A DNA stretch of 64,000 nt from Allopusillimonas lactea (GTDB taxonomy: Bacteria > Pseudomonadota > Gammaproteobacteria > Burkholderiales > Burkholderiaceae_B): contig NZ_JAJJOZ010000001.1 in NCBI RefSeq assembly GCF_021653995.1, positions 186,001 to 250,000 on the forward strand, given 5' to 3'. How positions within the stretch are numbered: the first letter of the stretch is position 1; each line of letters starts with the position of its first letter. Positions 39,826 to 48,553 of the stretch are shown here, piece after piece. The translations under genes and the position numbers were made by a program. The notes under the pieces were generated by a model that was given only the letters and a program-made list of their open reading frames with translations, ran no database searches and had not been told where the DNA came from.

Positions 39826-42129
39826 ATGATTACCACTCATAATCTTGGTTTTCCACGCATTGGTGCGCAGCGTGAGCTCAAGCGCGCGCTCGAAGCGTAT
39901 TGGGCGGGGGAGCGCACACTCGAAGCCCTGGAGGCCGAAGGCCGCGCATTGCGCGCCCATCACTGGGCGTTGCAGGCCGAGGCGGGCCTGGCCTATGTGC
40001 CGGTGGGCGATTTTGCCTGGTACGACCATATTCTTGAATGGACGACTCTGCTGGGTGCGGTGCCTGCGCGTTTCGGCCAGCCGGATGGCGAGTCTGTAGG
40101 GCTGGACACGTTGTTTCGCATGGGGCGGGGCAGGGCGCCCACAGGCAGGCCGGCGCCCGCCTGCGAAATGACCAAATGGTTCGACACTAACTACCACTAC
40201 ATCGTCCCCGAACTCACGCCAGGCCAGTCCTACCGCATCGCACGCAGCTATCTGTTCGACCAAGTGCGTGAGGCGCAGGCAGCTGGCCACAGCCCCAAGC
40301 CGGTGATTCCGGGCCCCTTGACCTGGCTTTGGCTGGGCAAGGGCGATGCCTACACCGGCGGGCCTGGAGACAGCGCCAAGCTGGCATTGCTCGATGCGCT
40401 TTTGCCTGTCTATGCCGAGGTGTTGGCAACACTGCATGCATTAGGCGTGCAGTGGCTGCAGATCGACGAGCCCATTCTTGCGCTCGATCTGCCCGACGCC
40501 TGGCGCGAAGCATATGCCCGCGTCTACACAACCCTGGCTGGCGGCCAAGGGCTGCGTCCGCGCATTCTGCTGGCTACATACTTCGGCCCGCTCGGCGATA
40601 ACGCCAGCGTATTGCGCGGTTTGCCGGTCGATGGCGTGCATATTGACCTGGTGCGTGGTGCCGGCCAACTTGACCAGGTTCTCGATGTTATCGAGCGCGA
40701 GCAGGTACTCTCGCTGGGGCTCATCGACGGCCGCAACATCTGGCGTACCGATCTGGATCGCGCCGCGCGGATTGCCGGCGACGCCCTGTCGCGTCATGGG
40801 GACAGGCTCTGGCTCGCGCCGTCCTGCTCCCTGTTGCATGTGCCGGTTGATCTCCAGCACGAAACCGCCCTTGATCCCGAACTCAAGAGCTGGCTGTCGT
40901 TCGCCGTCCAGAAACTGGATGAGCTTCGGCTGCTCGCCGCGCTCGCGGCCGGCGACACTGATCAGCAAGTTCAGCAGGCCTTGCAGGGGCAGCGCGATGC
41001 GCTGGCAGCCCGCGCAGCATCACCGCGTATCCATAACAAAACTGTCCAGGAGCGCATGGCGCAATCCGACGCCTTGTCGCGTGAGCGCCCCCCCTTCGCG
41101 GGCCGCATCGCGCAGCAGCAGCGCAAGCTGGGGCTGCCTGCATTCCCAACCACTACGATTGGATCCTTCCCGCAAACCACTGAAATCCGAAAGGCGCGAC
41201 GCGACTGGAAGCAGGGTGCCATCAATGATGGCGCGTACGAAAAAGCGATGCGCGAAGAAATCGAGCTAGTCATCCGTTTCCAGGAAAAAATCGGTCTTGA
41301 TGTGTTGGTTCATGGTGAACCCGAGCGCAACGACATGGTCGAGTACTTTGGCGAACTGCTTGGCGGTTTCGCGTTCACGCAAAATGGTTGGGTGCAAAGC
41401 TATGGCTCGCGCTGCGTAAAGCCGCCAGTGATCTTCGGCGATGTGGCGCGTCCCGCGCCCATGACAGTCGGCTGGTCTGCCTATGCCCAGTCGCTCACGC
41501 AACGACCGGTCAAGGGCATGCTGACCGGGCCAGTCACGATTCTGCAGTGGTCGTTTGTGCGCGACGACCAGCCGCGTGCAACCACGTGCCGCCAATTGGC
41601 GCTGGTGCTGCGTGATGAGGTGCAAGATCTCGAGGCGGCGGGCATCGGTGTCATCCAGATCGATGAGCCGGCTTTCCGCGAGGGGCTGCCGCTGCGCCGT
41701 GACGATTGGCAATCTTATCTGGACTGGGCTGTCGACTGCTTCCGCCTGTCCACCGGCGGCGTCAAGGACGATACACAGATCCATACCCATATGTGCTATT
41801 CCGAGTTCAATGACATCATTGCGTCCATCGCGGCGATGGATGCCGACGTCATTACAATCGAGACGTCGCGCTCCAACATGGAACTGCTGGGCGCCTTCGA
41901 AGATTTCCACTACCCGAACGATATCGGGCCCGGTGTCTATGACATACATTCGCCCAATGTGCCGCGGCTGGACTGGATGGTCGATCTTATGCGCAAGGCG
42001 GCGACAAGGCTGCCCGCCGAACGCCTCTGGGTCAACCCGGATTGTGGCCTGAAAACACGTGCCTGGCCCGAAACCGAGGCTGCGCTCACCGCGATGGTCG
42101 AAGCGGCAAAGACACTGCGTTATACTTAG
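39826..42129 (+). CDS. metE: Cobalamin-independent methionine synthase
   Basis: 767 residues, the normal length. The N-terminal half starts HNLGFPRIGAQRELKRALE and binds folate; the C-terminal half has the zinc ligands of the family (HTHMCYSEFND and the final NPDCGLKTR with its cysteine). It transfers a methyl group from methyltetrahydrofolate to homocysteine. Control by the divergent metR is expected. ATG 39826 has AGCAAGGG upstream. Confidence 0.97.
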   Translation: MITTHNLGFPRIGAQRELKRALEAYWAGERTLEALEAEGRALRAHHWALQAEAGLAYVPVGDFAWYDHILEWTTLLGAVPARFGQPDGESVGLDTLFRMGRGRAPTGRPAPACEMTKWFDTNYHYIVPELTPGQSYRIARSYLFDQVREAQAAGHSPKPVIPGPLTWLWLGKGDAYTGGPGDSAKLALLDALLPVYAEVLATLHALGVQWLQIDEPILALDLPDAWREAYARVYTTLAGGQGLRPRILLATYFGPLGDNASVLRGLPVDGVHIDLVRGAGQLDQVLDVIEREQVLSLGLIDGRNIWRTDLDRAARIAGDALSRHGDRLWLAPSCSLLHVPVDLQHETALDPELKSWLSFAVQKLDELRLLAALAAGDTDQQVQQALQGQRDALAARAASPRIHNKTVQERMAQSDALSRERPPFAGRIAQQQRKLGLPAFPTTTIGSFPQTTEIRKARRDWKQGAINDGAYEKAMREEIELVIRFQEKIGLDVLVHGEPERNDMVEYFGELLGGFAFTQNGWVQSYGSRCVKPPVIFGDVARPAPMTVGWSAYAQSLTQRPVKGMLTGPVTILQWSFVRDDQPRATTCRQLALVLRDEVQDLEAAGIGVIQIDEPAFREGLPLRRDDWQSYLDWAVDCFRLSTGGVKDDTQIHTHMCYSEFNDIIASIAAMDADVITIETSRSNMELLGAFEDFHYPNDIGPGVYDIHSPNVPRLDWMVDLMRKAATRLPAERLWVNPDCGLKTRAWPETEAALTAMVEAAKTLRYT

Positions 42130-42161
42130 CAGGTTTGCACTTGTGAAGTGTTGTTTTGTAA

Positions 42162-42734
42162 ATGCCGCTGCCCCCCTCCGAGACCGCACGCGAGCCTCTC
42201 CATTCGCGATCCATCCGCGTGAATTCGTTCGCCCGGGCGGACGGCCTCTGGGATCTCGAGGCTGAACTCATCGACGTCAAGGCATACGACTTCCCGCTCC
42301 GGGGCGGCGCGACGCATCGCGCCGGCGACCCCATCCACCACATGCATCTGCGCATCACGATCGATGAGAACTTCACGATCGTCGATGCCGCCGCGGCTTA
42401 TGATGCCGCCCCCTATGGGCCGCACTGCATGGCCATCGAGCCGGATTACCATGATCTCATTGGTATGAACCTGCTGCGCAACTTCCGCGATGCGGTCAAG
42501 GCGCGTTTCGGCAGGGTAGCCGGCTGTACACACATGAGCGAGCTGACGTATGTGCTGCCCACCGCGGCGGTACAGACCATGGCCAACCGGCGCCGCCAGG
42601 AAGCCCAAAGGCCTGACGCCCGGCGCCCGTTCCAGCTCGACGGTTGCCATGCGCTAAGCGTCGAAGGTGAGGTGGTAAGGCAGTATTACCCCAAGTGGTA
42701 TGTCACTCCGGCGGCAGAAACAAAATGCGAGTAG
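42162..42734 (+). CDS. DUF2889 domain protein
   Basis: 190 residues with the DUF2889 pattern (RSIRVNSFARADGLWDLEAELIDVK, HMHLRITID, CTHMSELTYVLPTAA). The function is not known. It starts 32 bases after metE without a strong ribosome site and precedes sucC. The histidines and CTH motif suggest metal binding, but this is inference. Confidence 0.85.
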   Translation: MPLPPSETAREPLHSRSIRVNSFARADGLWDLEAELIDVKAYDFPLRGGATHRAGDPIHHMHLRITIDENFTIVDAAAAYDAAPYGPHCMAIEPDYHDLIGMNLLRNFRDAVKARFGRVAGCTHMSELTYVLPTAAVQTMANRRRQEAQRPDARRPFQLDGCHALSVEGEVVRQYYPKWYVTPAAETKCE

Positions 42735-42812
42735 GCAACATCCAACCACGCGCCTTGCTGTGATCCGGCATAGGCGCGTTTTCCGTAATTTCCACGTTCT
42801 GACAGGTAACAA

Positions 42813-43973
42813 ATGAAAATTCACGAGTATCAAGGCAAGGAACTGCTGAAGAAGTTTGGCGTCACCGTGCCGCGCGGGATTCCTGCTTTTTCGGTCGAAG
42901 AAGCAGTCGCCGCGGCGGAGAAGCTGGGCGGCCCAGTGTGGGTGGTGAAGGCCCAGATTCACGCGGGCGGCCGCGGCAAGGGCGGCGGCGTGAAGCTGGC
43001 TCGTTCCATCGACGAAGTCCGTCAGCTTTCCTCCGAGATCCTCGGCATGCAGCTGATCACGCACCAGACCGGTCCGGAAGGCCAGAAGGTGGGCCGCCTG
43101 TTGATCGAAGAAGGCGCCGACATCAAGAAGGAATACTACGTGGGTATCGTGACCGACCGCGCTTCGCAGCGTGTGTGCGTCATGGCATCGAGCGAAGGCG
43201 GCATGGAAATCGAAGTGGTTGCCGAAGAATCGCCCGAGAAAATCCTGAAGGTATTTGTCGATCCCAAGACTGGCCTCACCGACGCCGAGGCTGCCCAGTT
43301 GGCTCGCGGCATTGGCGTGCCCGAAGCTTCGGTTGCCAAGGCTGGCGCCGAATTCCAGAAGTTGTACAAGGCTTACTGGGACACTGATGCGTCCTTAGCC
43401 GAAATCAACCCGCTCATCCTCACGGGTTCGGGCGACATCATCGCCCTGGACGCCAAGTTCAACTTCGACTCCAACGCCCTGTATCGTCACCCCGAGATCG
43501 TCGAGTACCGCGACCTGGCCGAAGAAGACCCATCCGAAGTCGAAGCCAGCAAGTTCGGCCTGGCATACATCCAGCTCGACGGCAACATCGGCTGCCTGGT
43601 GAACGGCGCCGGTCTGGCCATGGCTACCATGGATACCATCAAGCTGTTCGGCGGCGAGCCGGCCAACTTCCTGGATGTCGGCGGCGGTGCGACGGCTGAG
43701 AAGGTCACCGAAGCTTTCAAGATCATGCTGGCCAACAAGGGCGTCAAGGCTATCTTGGTTAACATCTTCGGCGGCATTATGCGTTGCGACGTCATTGCCG
43801 AAGGCGTCATCGCCGCATGCAAGGCCGTGAACCTTACCGTTCCTCTGGTCGTGCGCATGAAGGGCACCAACGAAGAGCTGGGCAAGAAGCTGCTGGCGGA
43901 ATCCGGCCTGCCCATCATCAGCGCCGACACCATGGCCGAAGCGGCCACCAAGGTCGTTGCCGCCGCCAAATAA
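42813..43973 (+). CDS. sucC: Succinyl-CoA synthetase beta subunit
   Basis: 386 residues. The ATP-grasp domain begins MKIHEYQGKELLKKFGV, and the C-terminal CoA-ligase part contains GGIMRCDVIAEGVI. Together with SucD it makes ATP (or GTP) from succinyl-CoA in the TCA cycle. Gap to sucD is 19 bases. Confidence 0.98.
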   Translation: MKIHEYQGKELLKKFGVTVPRGIPAFSVEEAVAAAEKLGGPVWVVKAQIHAGGRGKGGGVKLARSIDEVRQLSSEILGMQLITHQTGPEGQKVGRLLIEEGADIKKEYYVGIVTDRASQRVCVMASSEGGMEIEVVAEESPEKILKVFVDPKTGLTDAEAAQLARGIGVPEASVAKAGAEFQKLYKAYWDTDASLAEINPLILTGSGDIIALDAKFNFDSNALYRHPEIVEYRDLAEEDPSEVEASKFGLAYIQLDGNIGCLVNGAGLAMATMDTIKLFGGEPANFLDVGGGATAEKVTEAFKIMLANKGVKAILVNIFGGIMRCDVIAEGVIAACKAVNLTVPLVVRMKGTNEELGKKLLAESGLPIISADTMAEAATKVVAAAK

Positions 43974-43992
43974 GAATTCTGAGGATTTGTAA

Positions 43993-44874
43993 ATGTCGAT
44001 TCTGATCAACAAAGACACCAAAGTCATCACGCAGGGTATTACCGGCAAGACCGGCCAGTTCCACACCCACATGTGCCGCGAATACGCCAACGGCAGAAAC
44101 CAGTTCGTCGCCGGCGTGCATCCCAAGAAAGCAGGCGAAAACTTCGAAGGCGTGCCCATCTACGCCAGCGTGAAAGAAGCCAAGGAAGCCACTGGCGCAA
44201 CCGTTTCGGTGATCTACGTGCCGCCCGCGGGCGCTGCCGCCGCCATCTGGGAGGCCGTCGACGCCGACCTGGACCTGGTCATTTGCATCACCGAAGGCAT
44301 CCCTGTACGTGACATGCTGGAAGTACGCAACCGCATGCGCGACGAAAACAAGAAAACTCTGCTGCTGGGTCCCAACTGCCCTGGGCTTATCACGCCCGAC
44401 GAGCTCAAGATTGGCATCATGCCTGGCCACATCTCCAAGAAGGGTCGCATTGGCGTGGTCAGTCGTTCGGGCACCCTCACATACGAAGCCGTGGCGCAGC
44501 TCACCGAGCTGGGCCTGGGCCAGTCAACCGCAGTTGGTATTGGCGGCGATCCCATCAACGGCCTGAAGCACATTGATGTGCTCAAGTTGTTCAACGATGA
44601 TCCCGACACCGACGCTGTCGTGATGATCGGCGAAATCGGCGGGCCCGACGAAGTCGAGGCGGCACGCTGGGCCAAAGACAACATGAAGAAGCCAGTGGTC
44701 GGCTTCATCGCAGGTGTTACGGCGCCGGCCGGCAAGCGCATGGGCCACGCCGGTGCCTTGATCTCGGGCGGCGACGACACGGCTGACGCCAAGCTGAAGA
44801 TCATGGAAGAATGCGGTATCCGCACCACGCGCGATCCTTCCGAAATGGGCCGCCTGCTTAAGTCGGTGCTGTAG
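43993..44874 (+). CDS. sucD: Succinyl-CoA synthetase alpha subunit
   Basis: 293 residues. The CoA-binding Rossmann domain begins SILINKDTKVITQGITGKTG, and the phosphohistidine region lies in AGVTAPAGKRMGHAGALIS. It works as the partner of SucC. The ribosome site GAGGA precedes it. A terminator at 44980-45020 follows. Confidence 0.98.
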   Translation: MSILINKDTKVITQGITGKTGQFHTHMCREYANGRNQFVAGVHPKKAGENFEGVPIYASVKEAKEATGATVSVIYVPPAGAAAAIWEAVDADLDLVICITEGIPVRDMLEVRNRMRDENKKTLLLGPNCPGLITPDELKIGIMPGHISKKGRIGVVSRSGTLTYEAVAQLTELGLGQSTAVGIGGDPINGLKHIDVLKLFNDDPDTDAVVMIGEIGGPDEVEAARWAKDNMKKPVVGFIAGVTAPAGKRMGHAGALISGGDDTADAKLKIMEECGIRTTRDPSEMGRLLKSVL

Positions 44875-44979
44875 TCATTGGTACTGCCGGGGCGCCGTGC
44901 GCGTACCGGCAAACACATAATATCGGGGGCGGAAAGCTCGGCATCGGCCGTACCCCGATACACGCAACACCTGCAGCAT

Positions 44980-45025
44980 CCTGTGGTGGCGCCTGCCCTG
45001 TAGCGGGGCGCCGCCACAGGCTTTT
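44980..45025 (+). terminator. Terminator of the sucCD unit
   Basis: A 14-bp stem, CCTGTGGTGGCGCC (44980-44993) with GGCGCCGCCACAGG (45007-45020), contains one wobble and is followed by CTTTTC. The T-run is short, but the stem is very stable. Confidence 0.8.
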
Positions 45026-45071
45026 CATTGCCTTTAATGAAGGGGGATCTTCATCTTAGGACACATGAAAC

Positions 45072-45767
45072 ATGGATGTCGGTTCCACTCAGTTCTGGTT
45101 GGCCCTGCTTGAAATCATCTGGGTCAATATCCTGCTCTCTGGCGACAACGCCGTCGTCATCGCCCTTGCGGCACGCTCGCTTCCCCCCAATCAACAGCGC
45201 ATGGCCATTGGTTTTGGTTCTACGGGCGCCATTGTGCTGCGCATTATCCTCACCATTGTGGCGGCCAAGCTGCTGCTCCTGCCCTGGCTCAAAGTTGTGG
45301 GCGGCCTGCTGCTGCTTTGTATAGGCATAAGCCTCTTGCGCCCGAGCGACGACGCCGAAGACGGCGTACGCGAACATGGCAGCCTGATGGCCGCCATACG
45401 CACGATACTGCTAGCGGATCTCGTCATGAGCCTGGACAACGTCGTGGCCGTCGCGGCGGCGGCGCATGGTGATTTTGTGCTGCTGATCTTTGGTCTTGCA
45501 ATCAGCATCCCGTTGGTGATCTTCGGGAGCACATTACTGCTCAAGGTCATCGAACGCTTGCCGGTCATTGTCTGGCTGGGAGCGGCGCTGCTGGGCTATA
45601 TTGCGGGCGAAATGCTCGTGAGCGATCCGGCGATGGTGAACACAATAGATGGTGCGGCGCAGCAGCTGCATACGTCGGTGCACCAGTTTGCGGTATTCAT
45701 CGGCGTGGCGGGGGCAGTTATTGTCCTTGCCACCGGTAAGGTTTTGCGCCTGCGGGCTGCCGGCTGA
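45072..45767 (+). CDS. TerC-family integral membrane protein
   Basis: 231 residues with about seven membrane segments. It has the acidic TerC motifs LLSGDNAVVIALAARSL and DLVMSLDNVVAVAAAAHG. TerC proteins are linked to metal export, particularly Mn, and to metalation of secreted proteins; the substrate here is not known. A second TerC copy follows at 45897, in tandem. I looked for a yybP-ykoY riboswitch before the gene and did not find one. Confidence 0.9.
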   Translation: MDVGSTQFWLALLEIIWVNILLSGDNAVVIALAARSLPPNQQRMAIGFGSTGAIVLRIILTIVAAKLLLLPWLKVVGGLLLLCIGISLLRPSDDAEDGVREHGSLMAAIRTILLADLVMSLDNVVAVAAAAHGDFVLLIFGLAISIPLVIFGSTLLLKVIERLPVIVWLGAALLGYIAGEMLVSDPAMVNTIDGAAQQLHTSVHQFAVFIGVAGAVIVLATGKVLRLRAAG

Positions 45768-45806
45768 AGTCAAGCTGAACTAAAATAGTCCCGGCTATAT
45801 GCTGCC

Positions 45807-45841
45807 ACCCCGGCGCAGGGCTGCGCCGGGGTTAATTTATT
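45807..45841 (+). terminator. Candidate terminator between the two TerC genes
   Basis: ACCCCGGCGCAG (45807-45818) pairs with CTGCGCCGGGGT (45821-45832), leaving a very tight loop, and TAATTTATTT follows. The stem is strong, the U tract is imperfect. Confidence 0.5.
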
Positions 45842-45896
45842 TCACGCGGCCAGGCCTGCCAGCCGTGCAGGCCAGCACTGCTCAACGGGACAACTA

Positions 45897-46601
45897 ATGT
45901 TAGCCTTTCTAGATTCCCTGCATTGGGGCGCTGTATTCCAGATCATTCTCATCGACATCCTGCTGGGGGGTGACAACGCCGTGGTGATTGCGCTGGCGTG
46001 TCGAAACCTACAACACAGCAAGCGTATGCAGGGCATACTCTGGGGTACGGCGGGGGCCATCGTACTGCGCGTTGTCCTGATCGCCTTCGCACTCACCTTG
46101 CTCGATATCCCTTTCCTCAAGATTGTCGGAGGTGCACTGCTGCTGTGGATAGGTATCAAGCTGCTTGTGCCTGAGGAAGACGCCCACGGCAATATCAAGA
46201 GCGGCAGCTCGGTATGGAGCGCCGTCAAAACCATTATCATCGCCGACTTTGTCATGAGTCTGGACAACGTGATCGCCATTGCGGGCGCTGCCCAGAGTAC
46301 CCATCTGGATCATCAGTTGTACTATGTCATATTCGGCCTGCTGGTCAGCGTGCCTATTATCATCTGGGGCAGCACACTGGTGCTCAAGCTGATCGACCGC
46401 TTTCCACTGGTTGTTACCTTCGGCGCTGGCCTGTTGGGCTGGATTGCCGGCGGCATGCTGGTCACCGATGTCTTCGTTTTCAATCGTTTTGGGGAGCCCA
46501 GCCTGGCTGTTTCCTATACTGCCCATATTGCAGGCGCGCTGTTTGTGATCGCGGTCGGCAAATGGATATCAAGCCGCAAAGGCCCCAAGGAATCAACATG
46601 A
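45897..46601 (+). CDS. TerC-family integral membrane protein (second copy)
   Basis: 234 residues with the same topology as its neighbour and the same motifs (LLGGDNAVVIALACRNL, DFVMSLDNVIAIAGAAQ). The two proteins are paralogues, perhaps from an old duplication. Its TGA stop overlaps the ATG of the following 41-residue gene (ATGA), implying coupled translation and a possible partnership. Confidence 0.9.
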   Translation: MLAFLDSLHWGAVFQIILIDILLGGDNAVVIALACRNLQHSKRMQGILWGTAGAIVLRVVLIAFALTLLDIPFLKIVGGALLLWIGIKLLVPEEDAHGNIKSGSSVWSAVKTIIIADFVMSLDNVIAIAGAAQSTHLDHQLYYVIFGLLVSVPIIIWGSTLVLKLIDRFPLVVTFGAGLLGWIAGGMLVTDVFVFNRFGEPSLAVSYTAHIAGALFVIAVGKWISSRKGPKEST

Positions 46602-46723
46602 GTTTGTTCAAATCGTCCGCTGGCAAAAAGCATTTCGAATCCGGCCTGTCTCTGCTGCAAGGCCTGGGCATTCTTGCTCTGATCGGCATCATCGCCGCCG
46701 TCGTCATCAACTACTTCATCTGA
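46598..46723 (+). CDS. 41-residue membrane protein coupled to TerC
   Basis: The ATG at 46598 overlaps the TerC stop, and AAGGA lies upstream. The product has a short polar start (SLFKSSAGKKHFE), an amphipathic stretch and one membrane segment (about 20-40, LGILALIGIIAAVVINYF). Coupled translation suggests a small partner subunit of the TerC protein; I know no family. Confidence 0.7.
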   Translation: MSLFKSSAGKKHFESGLSLLQGLGILALIGIIAAVVINYFI

Positions 46724-46727
46724 GGCG

Positions 46728-47684
46728 ATGGTGGCTCAAGCTTTAGCTCCCGAACGGCTGGTCATTGCCACGCGCGCCAGCCGGCTTGCCCTGTGGCAGG
46801 CCGAACATGTGCGCGATCGCTTGCGCGCGCTGTATCCCGCTTGCGAAGTCAGCCTGCTGACCATGACCACGCGCGGCGATCAAATTCTGGATCGCAGCCT
46901 GGCCAAGGTAGGCGGAAAAGGGCTGTTCGTCAAAGAGCTTGAAACCGCCTTGCTCGATGGACGGGCTGATCTCGCCGTGCATTCGCTCAAGGATGTGCCT
47001 GTAGACCTGACACTGCCGTTTGCCCTGCCTGTCATCATGGAGCGCGATGATCCGCGCGATGCCTTCGTCTCCAACGACTATGCTTCGCTCGACGAATTGC
47101 CCGCTGGTGCCGTCGTGGGTACTTCCAGCCTGCGCCGCGAGGCGCAGCTGCGCCGCCGTTATCCGCACCTTGCCGTACAGGCGCTGCGCGGCAATCTCGA
47201 CACACGGCTGGGAAAGCTCGATCGTGGCGATTATGCCGCCATCATCCTGGCCGCCGCCGGCCTGCGTCGGTTGGGGCTGCAGGATCGTATCCGCGGCCTG
47301 ATCGAACCCGAGCTCAGCCTGCCCGCTGCAGGGCAGGGTGCACTTGGGATCGAAACCCTGGCTTCGCGGGCTGACCTGCATGCCTGGCTGGCGCCCCTGG
47401 GTGATCCCGCCACGACGGCCTGCGCATTGGCCGAGCGTGCGGTCTCGCGCACGCTTGGCGGTTCCTGCCAGGTTCCGCTGGCGGCTTATGCGCAGTTGCG
47501 GGGGCAAACCCTTTTTGTGCGCGCACTGGTGGCCGAACCCGACGGATCCCGGTTGCTCAGCGCCGAGGCGAGCGGCAGCGTTGCGCAGGCTGAATCGCTG
47601 GGTCAGCAGGCAGCCCAAGCCCTGCTGGGCCAGGGTGCCGATGCAATTCTTGCACGGCTGGCGGCTGCCAGCCCGCACGCCTGA
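46728..47684 (+). CDS. hemC: Porphobilinogen deaminase
   Basis: 318 residues. It polymerises four porphobilinogens into hydroxymethylbilane. The cofactor-attachment cysteine is C247 in GGSCQVPLAAYAQ, and VIATRASRLALWQAEHV starts the fold. It begins four bases after the small membrane gene and leads the hemCDXY cluster. Confidence 0.96.
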   Translation: MVAQALAPERLVIATRASRLALWQAEHVRDRLRALYPACEVSLLTMTTRGDQILDRSLAKVGGKGLFVKELETALLDGRADLAVHSLKDVPVDLTLPFALPVIMERDDPRDAFVSNDYASLDELPAGAVVGTSSLRREAQLRRRYPHLAVQALRGNLDTRLGKLDRGDYAAIILAAAGLRRLGLQDRIRGLIEPELSLPAAGQGALGIETLASRADLHAWLAPLGDPATTACALAERAVSRTLGGSCQVPLAAYAQLRGQTLFVRALVAEPDGSRLLSAEASGSVAQAESLGQQAAQALLGQGADAILARLAAASPHA

Positions 47685-47703
47685 GGGGCCGCGCCCCAGG
47701 CAT

Positions 47704-48537
47704 ATGCAGCTTACGCGCGCGTTCGTTCTACTTACTCGCCCCCAGGGCAAGAACGCTGCGTTGGCGGGCAGGCTAGGCGATGCCGGCCTGTGCGTCATGC
47801 AGGCGCCAGCGCTCGTCATCACACCATTGGCCGTCACCATGCAGGCGGTTCGGCAGGCGCGGGCGGCCCAGCTGGCAGTCTTCGTCAGCGGTACTGCGGT
47901 TCGCGCCTACTTTCGGGCGATGGATCAGGCTCTGGGCGGGCAGGGGGCGTTTCGCTGGCCGGCGGGCCAACTGGCTGCCGCAGTCGGCGCCGAAACCGCG
48001 GCTGCCCTGCGCGGCAGCGGTCGAGTCCCCGAAGATGCCATCCTTTATTCCCGCGCGCCCGATTCCTCTCACGACTCCGAGTCCTTGTGGCCACTGCTCG
48101 CCGCCCGCTTGGGCAATGTGCGTCAGGCACTGATTGTGCGCGGGGAAACCGGGCGCGAATGGTTGGGCGAACAACTGACGGGCGCCGGTGTGCAGGTTGA
48201 ACGCATGGCACTCTACCGGCGTGAGGCGGCTGTGTGGGGTGAGCGCGAGCAGGCATGGTTGGGCAGCGCGCTGATGCCCGGCCATCGATGCATCACGCTG
48301 TTGACCAGTAGCGAAGGGGTCGATGCCGTATGCGCCAACATAGCAGCCTTCGGCCTGCTTACGCGCTGGCGGCAAGCCTGTTTCCTGGCCATCCATCCAC
48401 GTATCGCAGAGCGCTTACAATCGGTGCTTGCGGTTTCTGGCAACGGGCAGCCGCCAATGGTACAACTATGCCAACCGGGCGAAGAATCCGTCTATCGCGC
48501 TTTGTTGCAGATGGCATCCGGCCCGTCAGGCTCCTAG
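47704..48537 (+). CDS. hemD: Uroporphyrinogen-III synthase
   Basis: 277 residues from ATG 47704 (LTRAFVLLTRPQGKNAALAGRL). The family is poorly conserved, but the context after hemC and the pattern ALIVRGETGREWLGEQL support the call. It closes the ring of hydroxymethylbilane. A longer upstream frame overlaps hemC and reads as out-of-frame sequence. Confidence 0.9.
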   Translation: MQLTRAFVLLTRPQGKNAALAGRLGDAGLCVMQAPALVITPLAVTMQAVRQARAAQLAVFVSGTAVRAYFRAMDQALGGQGAFRWPAGQLAAAVGAETAAALRGSGRVPEDAILYSRAPDSSHDSESLWPLLAARLGNVRQALIVRGETGREWLGEQLTGAGVQVERMALYRREAAVWGEREQAWLGSALMPGHRCITLLTSSEGVDAVCANIAAFGLLTRWRQACFLAIHPRIAERLQSVLAVSGNGQPPMVQLCQPGEESVYRALLQMASGPSGS

Positions 48538-48553
48538 GGATTACAATCGCGCC

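Noticed and set aside
44875..45071. yybP-ykoY manganese riboswitch before terC
   Set aside because: The conserved core motifs are absent; the region holds a terminator instead.
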